This document shows positions 1 to 6,566 of a DNA stretch of 15,436 nucleotides, piece after piece (position 1 is the stretch's first letter; each line of letters begins with the position of its first letter). Origin of the DNA: CAYZXL01 sp964482435 (lineage in GTDB: Bacteria; Auribacterota; JABMQX01); assembly GCA_964482435.1 (NCBI GenBank), contig CAYZXL010000083.1, positions 1 to 15,436 of the forward strand, in the 5' to 3' direction. Below the pieces are notes generated by a model that was not told where the DNA came from, searched no databases, and saw nothing but the letters and a program-made list of their open reading frames with translations. The position numbers and the translations under genes were made by a program.

Positions 1-1
1 A

Positions 2-850
2 AATCGGCCCCTTGCAAATCAACGACTTACGCCAACAACTGACAAACATTCGCTAGCGCGCTCCATAACCTACACCTGGCGGCCGCGGCGCCTGCTCAGA
101 GAAATCGTCAATGCTGGGCTTTTCCCCATAGTCCTCTTCGCTGCCAAGCGGCGCCCAAACGAGGATGTAATGGGTCATTTTGTTGAAGACCTCGCGCGGG
201 GCGGCATAGGGTGCGGTGCGGTCTTGGCTTTCGTAAACGATGGCTCGACCTTGCAGTTTTTCGGCTGGTTGAAGCATGGGGATAAATTCTTGCCGATCAA
301 TGCCCTCTCGATGCCGGGCCCCTATATGTCGAAACTCGCGGTGCATCCAGTCTGGCCCCTGAGACGCACGCAGGCACGCTCTGACACCGCACAGCCGGCC
401 GAACAGGGCGCGCCGGAAGCAGGCGCGCGCGAAAGGAGAGAGGTGAGGTTCAGTCGTCTTTTCGCTCTTGTCGGTGAAGGGGACATTCCACGGGGGCGTC
501 CAATCGTGACTGCCGCGCGGCGTCTCCGCGTCACTGTTGTGGGGACAGGCCGACTCGGCTCTTCGTTGGTCTTGTCGCTGGCGCAAGCCGGCATCGGGAC
601 CGAAGGGTGGCTCATTATCGCAGACGGAGACATCGTCGAGATGGAAAACTTGGACGGAATGTTCTTGCCGGCAGATTCGGTCGGCATGCCGAAGGCAGAA
701 GCGGTCGCACGGGAGGTGCTCAGATTGTATCCGGACAGCAATGTCAAGGCATTGGTTGGGACACTCAGCGACGCCGTAGTTGCCGAGGTCGTCACCCTGA
801 GCGACGTTGTTTTCTCGGTGGGCGACCGGTACATCGAGTTTGGCCAGTAA
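2..850 (+). CDS. ThiF/E1-like (MoeB/ThiF/HesA) adenylyltransferase fragment, truncated at both ends
   Basis: The frame is open from the left edge of the window, and the first ATG inside it is at 170. Counting from that ATG (226 aa), residues 92-100 read VRFSRLFAL, the usual lead-in to an E1/ThiF domain. Residues 121-131 hold the nucleotide-binding glycine motif (VTVVGTGRLGS). Residues 149-162 (acidic strand, then ENLD) and GMPKAEA at 172-178 match the ThiF segment with the conserved Lys. ThiF/E1 enzymes adenylate the C-terminal glycine of a ubiquitin-like or sulfur-carrier protein. The usual Arg of the NLNRQ motif is replaced (NLDGM). Homology stops near residue 219 (about 825), well before the zinc-binding and catalytic-Cys region, and the stop at 848-850 lies in sequence that encodes fucosidase on the other strand. 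The 170-440 part may be the end of a JAB-type domain, but this is weak. The gene is probably non-functional here or a scaffold artefact. Confidence 0.6.
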   Translation, partial: NRPLANQRLTPTTDKHSLARSITYTWRPRRLLREIVNAGLFPIVLFAAKRRPNEDVMGHFVEDLARGGIGCGAVLAFVNDGSTLQFFGWLKHGDKFLPINALSMPGPYMSKLAVHPVWPLRRTQARSDTAQPAEQGAPEAGARERREVRFSRLFALVGEGDIPRGRPIVTAARRLRVTVVGTGRLGSSLVLSLAQAGIGTEGWLIIADGDIVEMENLDGMFLPADSVGMPKAEAVAREVLRLYPDSNVKALVGTLSDAVVAEVVTLSDVVFSVGDRYIEFGQ

Positions 851-1443
851 CATCCGTCGAGCCACCACCCAACGACTTTCGTGCCCCAGCGCACGGACCA
901 TTCGCGGATCACCTGCTCCCATTTGAGCTGGAACTCCTTGTCGGGGTTCGGGCCGTTCTGCCAACCCAACGCTTCTCTGGCGACGCGATCACCGGCAGGA
1001 GCCCCCGACGGCAGGTACACCATCAGCTTGATCCCTCGCTTGTGCAGTGCCTCATACAAATCCGCCACCAAATCCCGCCGGGAACACGTGCTCGGCTGAA
1101 TCCCCACACACTTATCGTATGTTGCGTTAGGAGACAGATAGTAACCAGAGTTCTGACCTATCGTAATGAGGTAATAGCCCGCCCCGACCGACTCTATCTG
1201 CTTTGCCAACCCTTCCACATCGAAACGGGCGACGAGGTTATTCCACTCCTCGACACTCATTCTCATCCCTTCTCGCCGGGCTATCCAGTCCGCAAGATAG
1301 TGGTTCATCACGCCCCAACGGGCTTCCTTCATCCAGGCAGCTCTGTCCTCCCCGGTTGCGGGGCATGCTGAAGTGAGAGAAAACACAGCGAGACCGAGAG
1401 AAAACAAGAGCTGTTTCGCGGAGAAATGATTCAATCGTGCCAT
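322..1443 (-). CDS. Secreted GH29-like alpha-L-fucosidase, 3'-truncated (recognisable only from 1443 down to about 825)
   Basis: The start is the ATG at 1443, which is preceded by a G-rich Shine-Dalgarno-like run. The N-terminus has a hydrophobic signal segment (QLLFSLGLAVFSLTSA, residues 11-26), so the protein is exported. WMKEARWGVMNHYLADW (37-53), YYLITIGQNSGYYLSP (90-105) and the strand KVVGWWLDGCYWPNSMYR (189-206) follow the plan of the alpha-L-fucosidase catalytic barrel. Asp196 in WWLDG sits where GH29 enzymes carry the nucleophile. After about residue 206 the reading frame continues to a stop at 322, but this part is only the antisense of the ThiF-like gene. The acid/base region and the rest of the barrel are missing. 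Full-length relatives usually exceed 350 real residues, against about 206 here. It would hydrolyse terminal fucose from host or algal glycans if intact, but as it stands it is broken or misjoined. Confidence 0.62.
   Translation of the reverse strand: MARLNHFSAKQLLFSLGLAVFSLTSACPATGEDRAAWMKEARWGVMNHYLADWIARREGMRMSVEEWNNLVARFDVEGLAKQIESVGAGYYLITIGQNSGYYLSPNATYDKCVGIQPSTCSRRDLVADLYEALHKRGIKLMVYLPSGAPAGDRVAREALGWQNGPNPDKEFQLKWEQVIREWSVRWGTKVVGWWLDGCYWPNSMYRSPTEKTTSLRVTTSATTASLSVPTNALTLLSGYNLSTSRATASAFGMPTESAGKNIPSKFSISTMSPSAIMSHPSVPMPACASDKTNEEPSRPVPTTVTRRRRAAVTIGRPRGMSPSPTRAKRRLNLTSLLSRAPASGAPCSAGCAVSERACVRLRGQTGCTASFDI
820..835. other. Breakpoint joining the tails of ThiF-like and fucosidase-like genes
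   Basis: Plus-strand ThiF homology ends at about the codons for FSVGD, and minus-strand fucosidase homology ends at about the codons for MYRSP. Both fall within these bases. Each gene loses its 3' half at the same point, which marks a deletion, inversion or chimeric join rather than a natural convergent overlap. Confidence 0.5.
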
Positions 1444-1590
1444 TCTACTCAAGCCCCCCGTTGAACTGAACCGCTTGGTAACGTCAGACAGGCTCCTGTA
1501 AGGTCTCCTACCGCCCACGTAATGACGGGGATCATCCTGCCTTTGTTTCCCTGAGCAGGCCGTCCTCTGCGAGAATGCCCCCTTCATGGG

Positions 1591-1610
1591 TTGAGGGGTG
1601 GTTGCCTCAA
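1591..1610. repeat. Short inverted repeat TTGAGG-N8-CCTCAA
   Basis: A perfect 6-bp inverted repeat with an 8-nt loop lies between the divergent fucosidase and the recombinase fragment. No T-run follows it on either strand, so it is not an obvious terminator. Its role is unknown. The rest of 1444-1650 holds no gene I can support. Confidence 0.3.
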
Positions 1611-1650
1611 GAGAAAACCAAGTGTGCCCTCAAGGAAGGAGGCGGGTGCC

Positions 1651-1755
1651 GTGACGGTGTTGAGACAGAGGATAATCGAAGACGTGCGAATCCGCAACTT
1701 TTTCCCGGAGACGGTGCAGCGTTACGTGCTCCGCCTGGCGAGGTCCGCTCAAGAA
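1651..1755 (+). pseudogene. N-terminal fragment of a tyrosine recombinase (SAM-like core-binding domain)
   Basis: Translation from GTG at 1651 gives TVLRQRIIEDVRIRNFFPE, then TVQRYVLRLARSAQ. This matches the start of the phage-integrase N-terminal SAM-like domain, whose usual form is LRQRMIEDMRLRN.S..T...Y...V...A. A purine-rich ribosome site (AAGGAAGGAGG, 1632-1642) precedes the start. Family similarity stops near 1750. Beyond that the frame continues to 1932 only as antisense of the beta-helix gene. The whole catalytic domain (Arg...His-x-x-Arg...Tyr) is absent, so this is a remnant. It is different in sequence from the complete integrase at 4908-6086 and may record an older element insertion. 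Confidence 0.5.
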
Positions 1756-1759
1756 ACGG

Positions 1760-3377
1760 TCACCTGCTTTCGATCCGGTAGAACTTCCAGGGATACAGCA
1801 GGGTGTCTAAGTCAATCCACGAGGTCAGTGCCCCTTCCGAGACGACGGTTCCTTCCTCCGTCCAGTCCCCAGAAAGTAAATCGAGGGTTGACCACACAAC
1901 GTATGTTCTGCCGACCTTACTACGCCATCTAAGCTGGGCATCGCCTGCGAGGTTCACCACGATCGTCACCGGCCTGAAAGACGGAGGGACATACTCATAC
2001 GCTCCCCTGTCCACCCTCCAATCGGAGGTTCGAGGGAGTATGCGGGGATTACCGGCCAGGTCAAACGCTTGCCACATCCAGTCCTCGTCCCTGCCTGTGT
2101 TAACGCATGGCGAATCCTCTGGGAGCCTGTAGTCATTATCTTCGTAAGTTGCAGGGTCGTTATCCGCTCCGTCCGGGTCCAGGAACCGAGGGTCGTCCAG
2201 AATGTTTCCCTCTCCCCCGGNNNNNNNNNNNNNNNNNNNNNNNNNNNNNNNNNNNNNNNNNNNNNNNNNNNNNNNNNNNNNNNNNNNNNNNNNNNNNNNN
2301 NNNNNNNNNNNNNNNNNNNNCAGGCGTAGTCCCATCTCCCGACTGCGTCACGGACCCGTCCACGTACCACGTCGCCGCCGTCGGACCCTGGTACACGTAC
2401 TCGTACACCCCGATGTCCACCGTCCCCGAACTACGCCCCTGCAGAATCCGAGCATTCCCGTCCAGGTCCACGGCGCCCGTCATCCACACGTCGTTTCTCC
2501 CCCCGTCCACGCAGAAGGAACCCACCCACAGATGGTAATCATTGTCTTGATAGGTCTGCGGGTCGTTGTCGGCTCCGTCCGGGTCCAGGAACCGAGGGTC
2601 GTCCAGAATGTTTCCCTCTCCCCCGGCTCCCCCCTGCACGCAGCAATAGGTCACAACATTCGTCTGCCAAAGCTGCGGACCCCCGAACACCGCCGTGTTC
2701 CCCCACAGGATGCAGTTGGTCACCGGTCCCGAACACGTGTCCAGCGCCCCTCCCACATTCCCCGCCGCGTTTCCGTATATCGTGTTGTTGCGGATCGGTC
2801 CCCCGCACTCGTACAGCCCTGCGCCCCGACCCGCCGTCGTGTTGTTCACAATCAGGTTGTTCTGGATGATGCCGTCGCAGTACGCCAGCCCGCCCCCATT
2901 GCCCGACGCGGTGTTGTTCGCGATGATGTTGTTCTCGATGAGCGCTCGAGTTCGATGGACCGCCGTCCCGCCCAAAATCCCGCCTCCAGTCGCAGCGCTC
3001 CCGTTGCGAATTGTAAAGCCCCGCAGGGCGCAGGTCTCATCTTCTACCCCCGCAAGCGCCACGGCGGGACCCGCCTGGTTGCCGTCAAGGATGGTGGTTC
3101 TCACAACGCCCCCATCGCTCGGGTCCTCACTCTGCAGCACGAGGTTCTTCCCCCGAAAATCAACGTTCTCGAAGTACGTCCCCGCCGCCACGACCACCGT
3201 GTCCCTCGCATCCGAGGCCCCGTCAATCGCCTCTTGAATCGTCTTGTACGCCGTCTCAGGCGTAGTCCCATCTCCCGACTGCGTCACGGACCCGTCCACG
3301 TACCACGTCGCGGCCCAAGAGGGCGTTAACGCTGAAATCACCAATACAGTGCCTGCCATGATAAGAAGCTTGCCCAT
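1760..3377 (-). CDS. Secreted right-handed parallel beta-helix repeat protein with duplicated module (interrupted by scaffold gap)
   Basis: The start is ATG at 3377, with AAGGGA just upstream and a clear signal peptide (MGKLLIMAGTVLVISALTPS, then WA|ATW). Residues 40-250 are a polymorphic-outer-membrane/pectate-lyase-like beta-helix with NN-I-NN rungs (IENNIIANNTASG, IQNNLIVNNT, IRNNTIYGN, TNCILWGNTA). They are followed by a GNILDDPRFLDPDGADNDP segment and a DIGVYEYV end. WYVDGSVTQSGDGTTP at 25-40 recurs at 337-352, starting a second module that enters the N gap. After the gap the second copy of the GNILDDPRFLDPDGADNDP segment appears, and then a C-terminal domain (LRWRSKVGRTYVVWST ... KFYRIESR) that ends at TGA 1760-1762. 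The two sides of the gap are out of frame only because the gap is drawn as 100 bases. It is probably a surface or secreted carbohydrate-binding or degrading protein; the substrate is unknown. Confidence 0.75.
2221..2320. other. Assembly gap (100 N) inside the second beta-helix module
   Basis: There are exactly 100 undetermined bases, a conventional placeholder. The bases flanking the gap are near-identical to 2627-minus and 3257-plus of module one, so the gap is a collapsed tandem repeat. The corresponding stretch in module one (2627-3256) is 630 nt. Confidence 0.97.
2321..3320 (-). repeat. Tandem duplication within the beta-helix gene, period 936 bp
   Basis: The sequence at 2321-2375 is repeated almost exactly at 3257-3311 (936 bp apart), and 2165-2220 is repeated at about 2571-2626. 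The two pairs mark the start and the late part of a roughly 312-residue module present twice in the protein. Near-identity at the DNA level shows that the duplication is recent or maintained by gene conversion. Confidence 0.7.
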
Positions 3378-3837
3378 TTCCGTCCCTTCTCCCTTTGTTG
3401 TGATGATCTCGACGCTCAGAGGTAGTTTATCAATTACACAGGATAACCAATAGGAGAAAACAAAAGTCGCTGTAGGTCCGGTTCCAACGATCCCCAGAGA
3501 ATCTCGGCTGCCCCACACCTACCCGATGATGAGGCTTTCCCCGGTCATCCAGGACGGGATTCAAGTTCACTGCCTCTCTCTATCCAGGTATATGCAACGG
3601 GTTGAAGAGCGGAAGGAAGCGGGCTCATCGAAGAGGGATTTGCAGGATAAGGAAGCCTGGATTGACTATTGCGCGCTTTCGCCATGGTACGTGCGAACCG
3701 TGCCACAGGGCTGTTTATCCTGCACGGCAAAAACGTCGCAGTGAGTCTTTCCTTCCCGCTTCACCCAGACTTGGCTATGATAGGATTAACTATCTTGATT
3801 ATAGGTCCCTCTGAAAGCATTTTCAACAAGGGAATCA
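3378..3837. other. Intergenic region without a supportable gene
   Basis: The region lies between the divergent beta-helix and nitroreductase starts. Short open frames occur on both strands, but none has a recognisable family or a convincing ribosome site. A small inverted repeat GATAG-GATTAA-CTATC lies at 3779-3794, about 45 bp before the nitroreductase start, and could be an operator. Promoters for both flanking genes should lie here, but I see no strong -35/-10 pair. Confidence 0.5.
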
Positions 3838-4190
3838 ATGGACTCTGCGGACGTACGGTCGAGAAACTTCATTCTGGACGACATTATCCTGCGCAAGCGT
3901 TCCTGCCGCGAATTCTCCATGCAAGTCCCGCCGAAGCAACTCGTACTGCAAATCATTAGAGCGCGGGTGCACGCGCCGTACGCGGCTCTGCCCGTGGTAG
4001 GCAGGAAGGATTTTCGGAGACTCTTTGGTATCGAAGGCTTCGGAGAGAAGACTAAGACGATTTGTGGATTATCGAGCGGCATGTTCAGAAAATGATAGAA
4101 GAGCTGGACAGGAAAGCGGCTGGCGGACCTGCAGCCCATCCGCTCAGGTCTTGCCTGGCGAATGGGGGCGGGCTGGCTCACGGCCCCCCC
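3838..4190 (+). pseudogene. Nitroreductase-family N-terminal fragment, frameshifted
   Basis: ATG at 3838 is preceded by AAGGG at a good distance. The first frame reads ILDDIILRKRSCREFSMQVP, then PKQLVLQIIRARVHAPYA. This matches the FMN-binding start of nitroreductases (I..RRS.R.F....V........I...A..AP). That frame stops at 4093-4095. A second frame, open from 4056, continues in family style with DLWIIERHVQKMIEELDRKA and then LANGGGLAHGPPC (to about 4190), so a frameshift lies between about 4044 and 4060. The C-terminal half of the fold, including the remaining FMN contacts, is absent, and sequence from about 4205 belongs to a radical SAM gene. Nitroreductases normally reduce nitro or quinone compounds with NAD(P)H; this copy cannot be complete. 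Confidence 0.5.
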
Positions 4191-4206
4191 TGCCAGGAGC
4201 AACATA

Positions 4207-4668
4207 ATGTCAATCGTTGAACCAAATCCGTCACCGAATCCGGACCGCATGGACGTCCTTAGGGAGGCTCATAAACTCGGCCTTCGGACGTATGGGATGC
4301 TTTGCGCCCTCCTTCCCGGCGTTGCAGATGAAGCGGACCAGGTCGAGGAACTTGTCCGGTTCGCCGCCGAATGCGGCGCCGAGGAGATTTTTGTCGAGGC
4401 GGTCAATCCACGCGGACCGGGACTCCGCCTCACCCAGGAGGCTCTCCAGGCGCACGGATACGATCTCGAAGCCGACGCTGTTGGAGGAATTCGACAGACA
4501 GACTCCTGGTCGAACTACGTCCTCCAGCTAATTCGCGATGTCCAGAGGGCGGTTCGAAGGGCGTATGATATCGAGCGATTGAGATTTCTCCTGTACCCGT
4601 CACGCCTTTCCCCAAACCACCTTGGCCAGATAAGGCATGACGACGCAGGCGTAATCTGGCTTCGGTGA
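4207..4668 (+). CDS. C-terminal half of a radical SAM protein (SPL/MoaA-like superfamily), lacking the CxxxCxxC part
   Basis: ATG at 4207 has AGGAG 7 nt upstream, so the fragment could be translated (153 aa). The first residues, IVEPNPSPNPDRMDVLREAH, correspond to the middle of a radical SAM barrel, where relatives read 'EPN.PSP.ERL..L..A...G'. LRTYGMLCALLPGVAD (26-41), AAECGAEEIFVEAVNPRGPG (53-72) and RLRFLLYPSRLSP (124-136) continue in register to a natural end (DDAGVIWLR). The N-terminal third, with the iron-sulfur CxxxCxxC motif, is missing and is not present upstream, where nitroreductase sequence lies. The fragment cannot bind the [4Fe-4S] cluster and is probably a remnant. The exact radical SAM subfamily is uncertain. 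Confidence 0.55.
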   Translation: MSIVEPNPSPNPDRMDVLREAHKLGLRTYGMLCALLPGVADEADQVEELVRFAAECGAEEIFVEAVNPRGPGLRLTQEALQAHGYDLEADAVGGIRQTDSWSNYVLQLIRDVQRAVRRAYDIERLRFLLYPSRLSPNHLGQIRHDDAGVIWLR

Positions 4669-4773
4669 GGCCGAAGGAATTAGGTTGTCTGTACCAGGGG
4701 GCACCGCGATCCCCGAGCGGGAAGGCAATCGCAGACAGGTGGAAACCTCAAGATACGTTTTGAGAGCGACAAG

Positions 4774-5239
4774 AATGGACGAAATCACCGAGGAAACGAA
4801 ACCAGCGCGTCCGGAGGACTCGCTCTCCAGCACGGGGAAGGACGGACGGCCCTTCTTCCTCGATACGGCCGAGGCCGCCGAGGCAACGGGCATCTCTCAA
4901 TCCACCATCAACCGGTGGATAAGGGAGAACCCCCCGCTGTTCCCCTCGGTGAAGCTCGGCGGGATGAGACGGTTTCCACGTCCGGTACTGGAAGAGTGGT
5001 GTCGCCGGGTCTCTGCGGAACGGAATGTGCCCCCTCACCGACTTGCTCAGATAACCAGGCAGCTACTCGATGAATGGAGTCGTCGGGCCTTCCCGTCTGG
5101 GCGACGTGCACATAGCCCATCGTCGTCTTCAGGTCGGCATGACCGAGCAAGGCCTGAAGTCGGTAAGGGTTTACGCCTGCGAACGCGAGATATGTACCGA
5201 AAGTATGTCTTAGGAGATGAGGATGGACATGCCGAGTGA
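4774..5239 (+). CDS. Excisionase/MerR-like helix-turn-helix DNA-binding protein
   Basis: The start is ATG at 4774 with a GAGAG purine stretch upstream. Residues 28-78 form a helix-turn-helix of the HTH_17/excisionase type: FLDTAEAAEATGISQSTINR, a wing, then LGGMRRFPRPVLEEWCRR. Such small proteins act as recombination directionality factors or as repressors of mobile elements. The open frame runs to TGA at 5237-5239 (154 aa), but the part after about residue 85 (about 5030) is antisense to the integrase gene and has a low-complexity Arg/Ser composition. The true protein may therefore have ended near there before a rearrangement joined it to the integrase tail. Its position beside an integrase supports a role in a mobile element. 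It sits convergent with int rather than upstream of it, which is unusual for xis. Confidence 0.55.
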
Positions 5240-6086
5240 GTCCAGCCTTTCTACTCGCGACGATCATAGCCCGGTTGACATTGTTTATCCTCGGGTTGCC
5301 CTTGCTCGTGCCGAAGACGTAACCGGTCTTCAGCCTGTGCTCTGTCAGCCACGCCATCATGTCGTTGCCTAAGGCTACTTCCCGCGCTCGCCTGCTCTTG
5401 GTCAGAACGAACCTGACCACTCTGCGGTTGAAATCAATTTCTTTCCATTCAAGCGTCGCAGCCTCTCGCAGCCTTGCTCCAGTTACCAGGAAGAAATAGG
5501 ACATGGGCCGAAAGGCGCGCTCGAGATGTTGAAACAGTCCGGACATCTCATCGGGGGCCAGGTAGTCAATCATCCCATATCTCGGCCTCGCCATCAGCTC
5601 GACTCCGGCGAGTGGATTGCGGGGTATCCACTGCTGTTTGACAGCGCAGTTCAGGATGCTCCGCAGCGAGCCAACCTCCAAGTGGATCGTGCGCTCGGAA
5701 ATGTGTTTCCCAGAGCGCTTCTGATTCACGTCTTGCCTTCTGCGATCCACGTATTCCCGGATGTGGTCTGGTTTCAGCTTGTACACGTGCTTGACAGGCA
5801 GCCTCTCGAGAATGGTGGACAACGCCAGGTCGGTTCGCAAAGCATGTTCTTGGCTGCGGTAGGTCAGAAGCCACTGTACATAGTCATAGGCGAGCTTTGT
5901 CAACAGTGGACCTCTTCTGTCCCCGTTCTCAATCCCGACATCGAGGTCCCGTCTCATCCTCTCTTCTGTCGCGCGGCACTCCGCCTCGGTCTTCGCTTTC
6001 GTGGGCACACAGATGTTCTTCCCCCGATGCCGCCGAAGAATCTTGACTTTGTGCTCCGATGAAAACTTCCTCCGCTTTTCTTCCAT
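4908..6086 (-). CDS. Tyrosine-type site-specific recombinase/integrase
   Basis: ATG at 6086 has an excellent AAGGAGG ribosome site 7-8 nt upstream. The 392-aa protein has a core-binding domain (about 58-155) and a C-terminal catalytic domain with every active-site residue visible: Arg205 (TGARLRE), Lys230 (LTKSRR), His290 and Arg293 (HPHLLRHTFG), His316 (LLGHADLKTTMGY) and the nucleophile Tyr325. It catalyses integration and excision of a mobile element. It is transcribed away from the tRNA-His gene 220 bp upstream, the classic layout of an element inserted at a tRNA 3' end. The first 20 residues (MEEKRRKFSSEHKVKILRRH) look like the start of an IS-type transposase HTH rather than an integrase arm domain. 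The tail after about residue 348 overlaps the convergent HTH gene and may not be native. Confidence 0.88.
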   Translation of the reverse strand: MEEKRRKFSSEHKVKILRRHRGKNICVPTKAKTEAECRATEERMRRDLDVGIENGDRRGPLLTKLAYDYVQWLLTYRSQEHALRTDLALSTILERLPVKHVYKLKPDHIREYVDRRRQDVNQKRSGKHISERTIHLEVGSLRSILNCAVKQQWIPRNPLAGVELMARPRYGMIDYLAPDEMSGLFQHLERAFRPMSYFFLVTGARLREAATLEWKEIDFNRRVVRFVLTKSRRAREVALGNDMMAWLTEHRLKTGYVFGTSKGNPRINNVNRAMIVASRKAGLTRHVHPHLLRHTFGTYLAFAGVNPYRLQALLGHADLKTTMGYVHVAQTGRPDDSIHRVAAWLSEQVGEGAHSVPQRPGDTTLPVPDVETVSSRRASPRGTAGGSPLSTG

Positions 6087-6206
6087 GACATTCCCTCCTT
6101 CCTGGCTCTATGCTAACAGCCAATGGGGAAATGTCCAATTCCGTCTGAAGCAGAACACATGGCATACCCGCATTCAATAATGACATAGGGATTCTGTTAA
6201 GCTTTT

Positions 6207-6238
6207 TTGGGTGCTCTTGGGTACAAATTGGGTACAAA
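6207..6238. repeat. Tandem TTGGGTACAAA repeats: probable integrase arm-type binding sites
   Basis: Two perfect, directly adjacent 11-bp copies of TTGGGTACAAA occupy 6217-6227 and 6228-6238. A third, partial copy (TTGGGTGC) starts at 6207. Their starts are 10 and 11 bp apart, one helical turn, so a protein would contact the same face of the DNA. They lie between the integrase start and the tRNA 3' end, where arm-type sites of tRNA-targeting integrases are found. The match to a role is by position and form only. Confidence 0.45.
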
Positions 6239-6306
6239 GGGACACAGACCGGAAGAGCTTTGGCAGAAACTAACGCCTTAAGTGACTCATAGGAAGGGAG
6301 ATAAGC

Positions 6307-6384
6307 TGGGGTGAGTGATGGGATTCGAACCCACGACGACTGGAGCCACAGTCCAGTGCTCTATCCAACTGAGCTACACTCACC
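6307..6384 (-). tRNA. tRNA-His (anticodon GTG), CCA encoded
   Basis: The minus strand folds as a full cloverleaf. The acceptor stem is GTGAGTG/CACTCAC (6377-6383 with 6311-6317), with the extra G-1 typical of tRNA-His at 6384 paired to C73 at 6310. The D-arm holds AGTTGGATA. The anticodon arm is CTGGA-CTGTGGC-TCCAG, giving anticodon GTG, and the T-arm is GTGGG-TTCGAAT-CCCAT. The 3' CCA is encoded at 6309-6307. The gene is intact, so the adjacent integrase element, if inserted here, has restored the 3' end. Confidence 0.95.
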
Positions 6385-6469
6385 ACCAATAGGATTTTCG
6401 GCTCCCTGACCGCCGCGCCGCCTGCCCACCGGAACTCGCGCTCTTTGGACTTTCTTATGCCAAAGTTTA

Positions 6470-6478
6470 ATGATACCA
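6470..6478 (-). promoter_or_regulatory. Predicted extended -10 promoter of tRNA-His
   Basis: Read on the minus strand, this is TGG-TATCAT, an extended -10 (TGnTATAAT-like, one mismatch), about 86 bp before the mature tRNA 5' end. No clear -35 is visible, which an extended -10 does not require. The same 13-mer (ATGATACCATAAC on the plus strand) recurs before the symporter gene. Confidence 0.35.
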
Positions 6479-6512
6479 TAACGTTGTTTTCTATGCACAG
6501 TTTTCCACCAAG

Positions 6513-6547
6513 GGGTCCGACACGTGAGACCCTCGGGGGCGCGTGTC
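6513..6547 (+). promoter_or_regulatory. Overlapping inverted repeats in the leader of the ATPase-Toprim pair
   Basis: GGGTC (6513-6517) pairs with GACCC (6528-6532). GACACG (6519-6524), which lies inside that loop, pairs with CGTGTC (6542-6547). The two hairpins compete, and the second ends just before the ribosome site at 6552-6558. It could be an operator or an RNA switch; the evidence is structural only. Confidence 0.25.
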
Positions 6548-6566
6548 ACGCGAGGAGGATGACGTT

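Noticed and set aside
53..964. 303-codon open frame on the minus strand over the ThiF-like region
   Set aside because: It is antisense to recognisable ThiF motifs and has no family-like blocks or ribosome site; it is a shadow.
2165..3320. CRISPR-like array
   Set aside because: The repeat is a long coding tandem module with a period of 936 bp, not short repeats with spacers.
2202..3329. 375-codon plus-strand open frame across the beta-helix gene
   Set aside because: It is antisense to the beta-helix protein, rich in Arg/Pro/His, and crosses the N gap.
4660..4676. CTTCGG-TGAGG-CCGAAG hairpin at the radical SAM stop as a terminator
   Set aside because: No T-run follows and the stem is only 6 bp.
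5526..6062. 178-codon plus-strand open frame inside the integrase
   Set aside because: It is antisense to conserved integrase core sequence and has no independent support.
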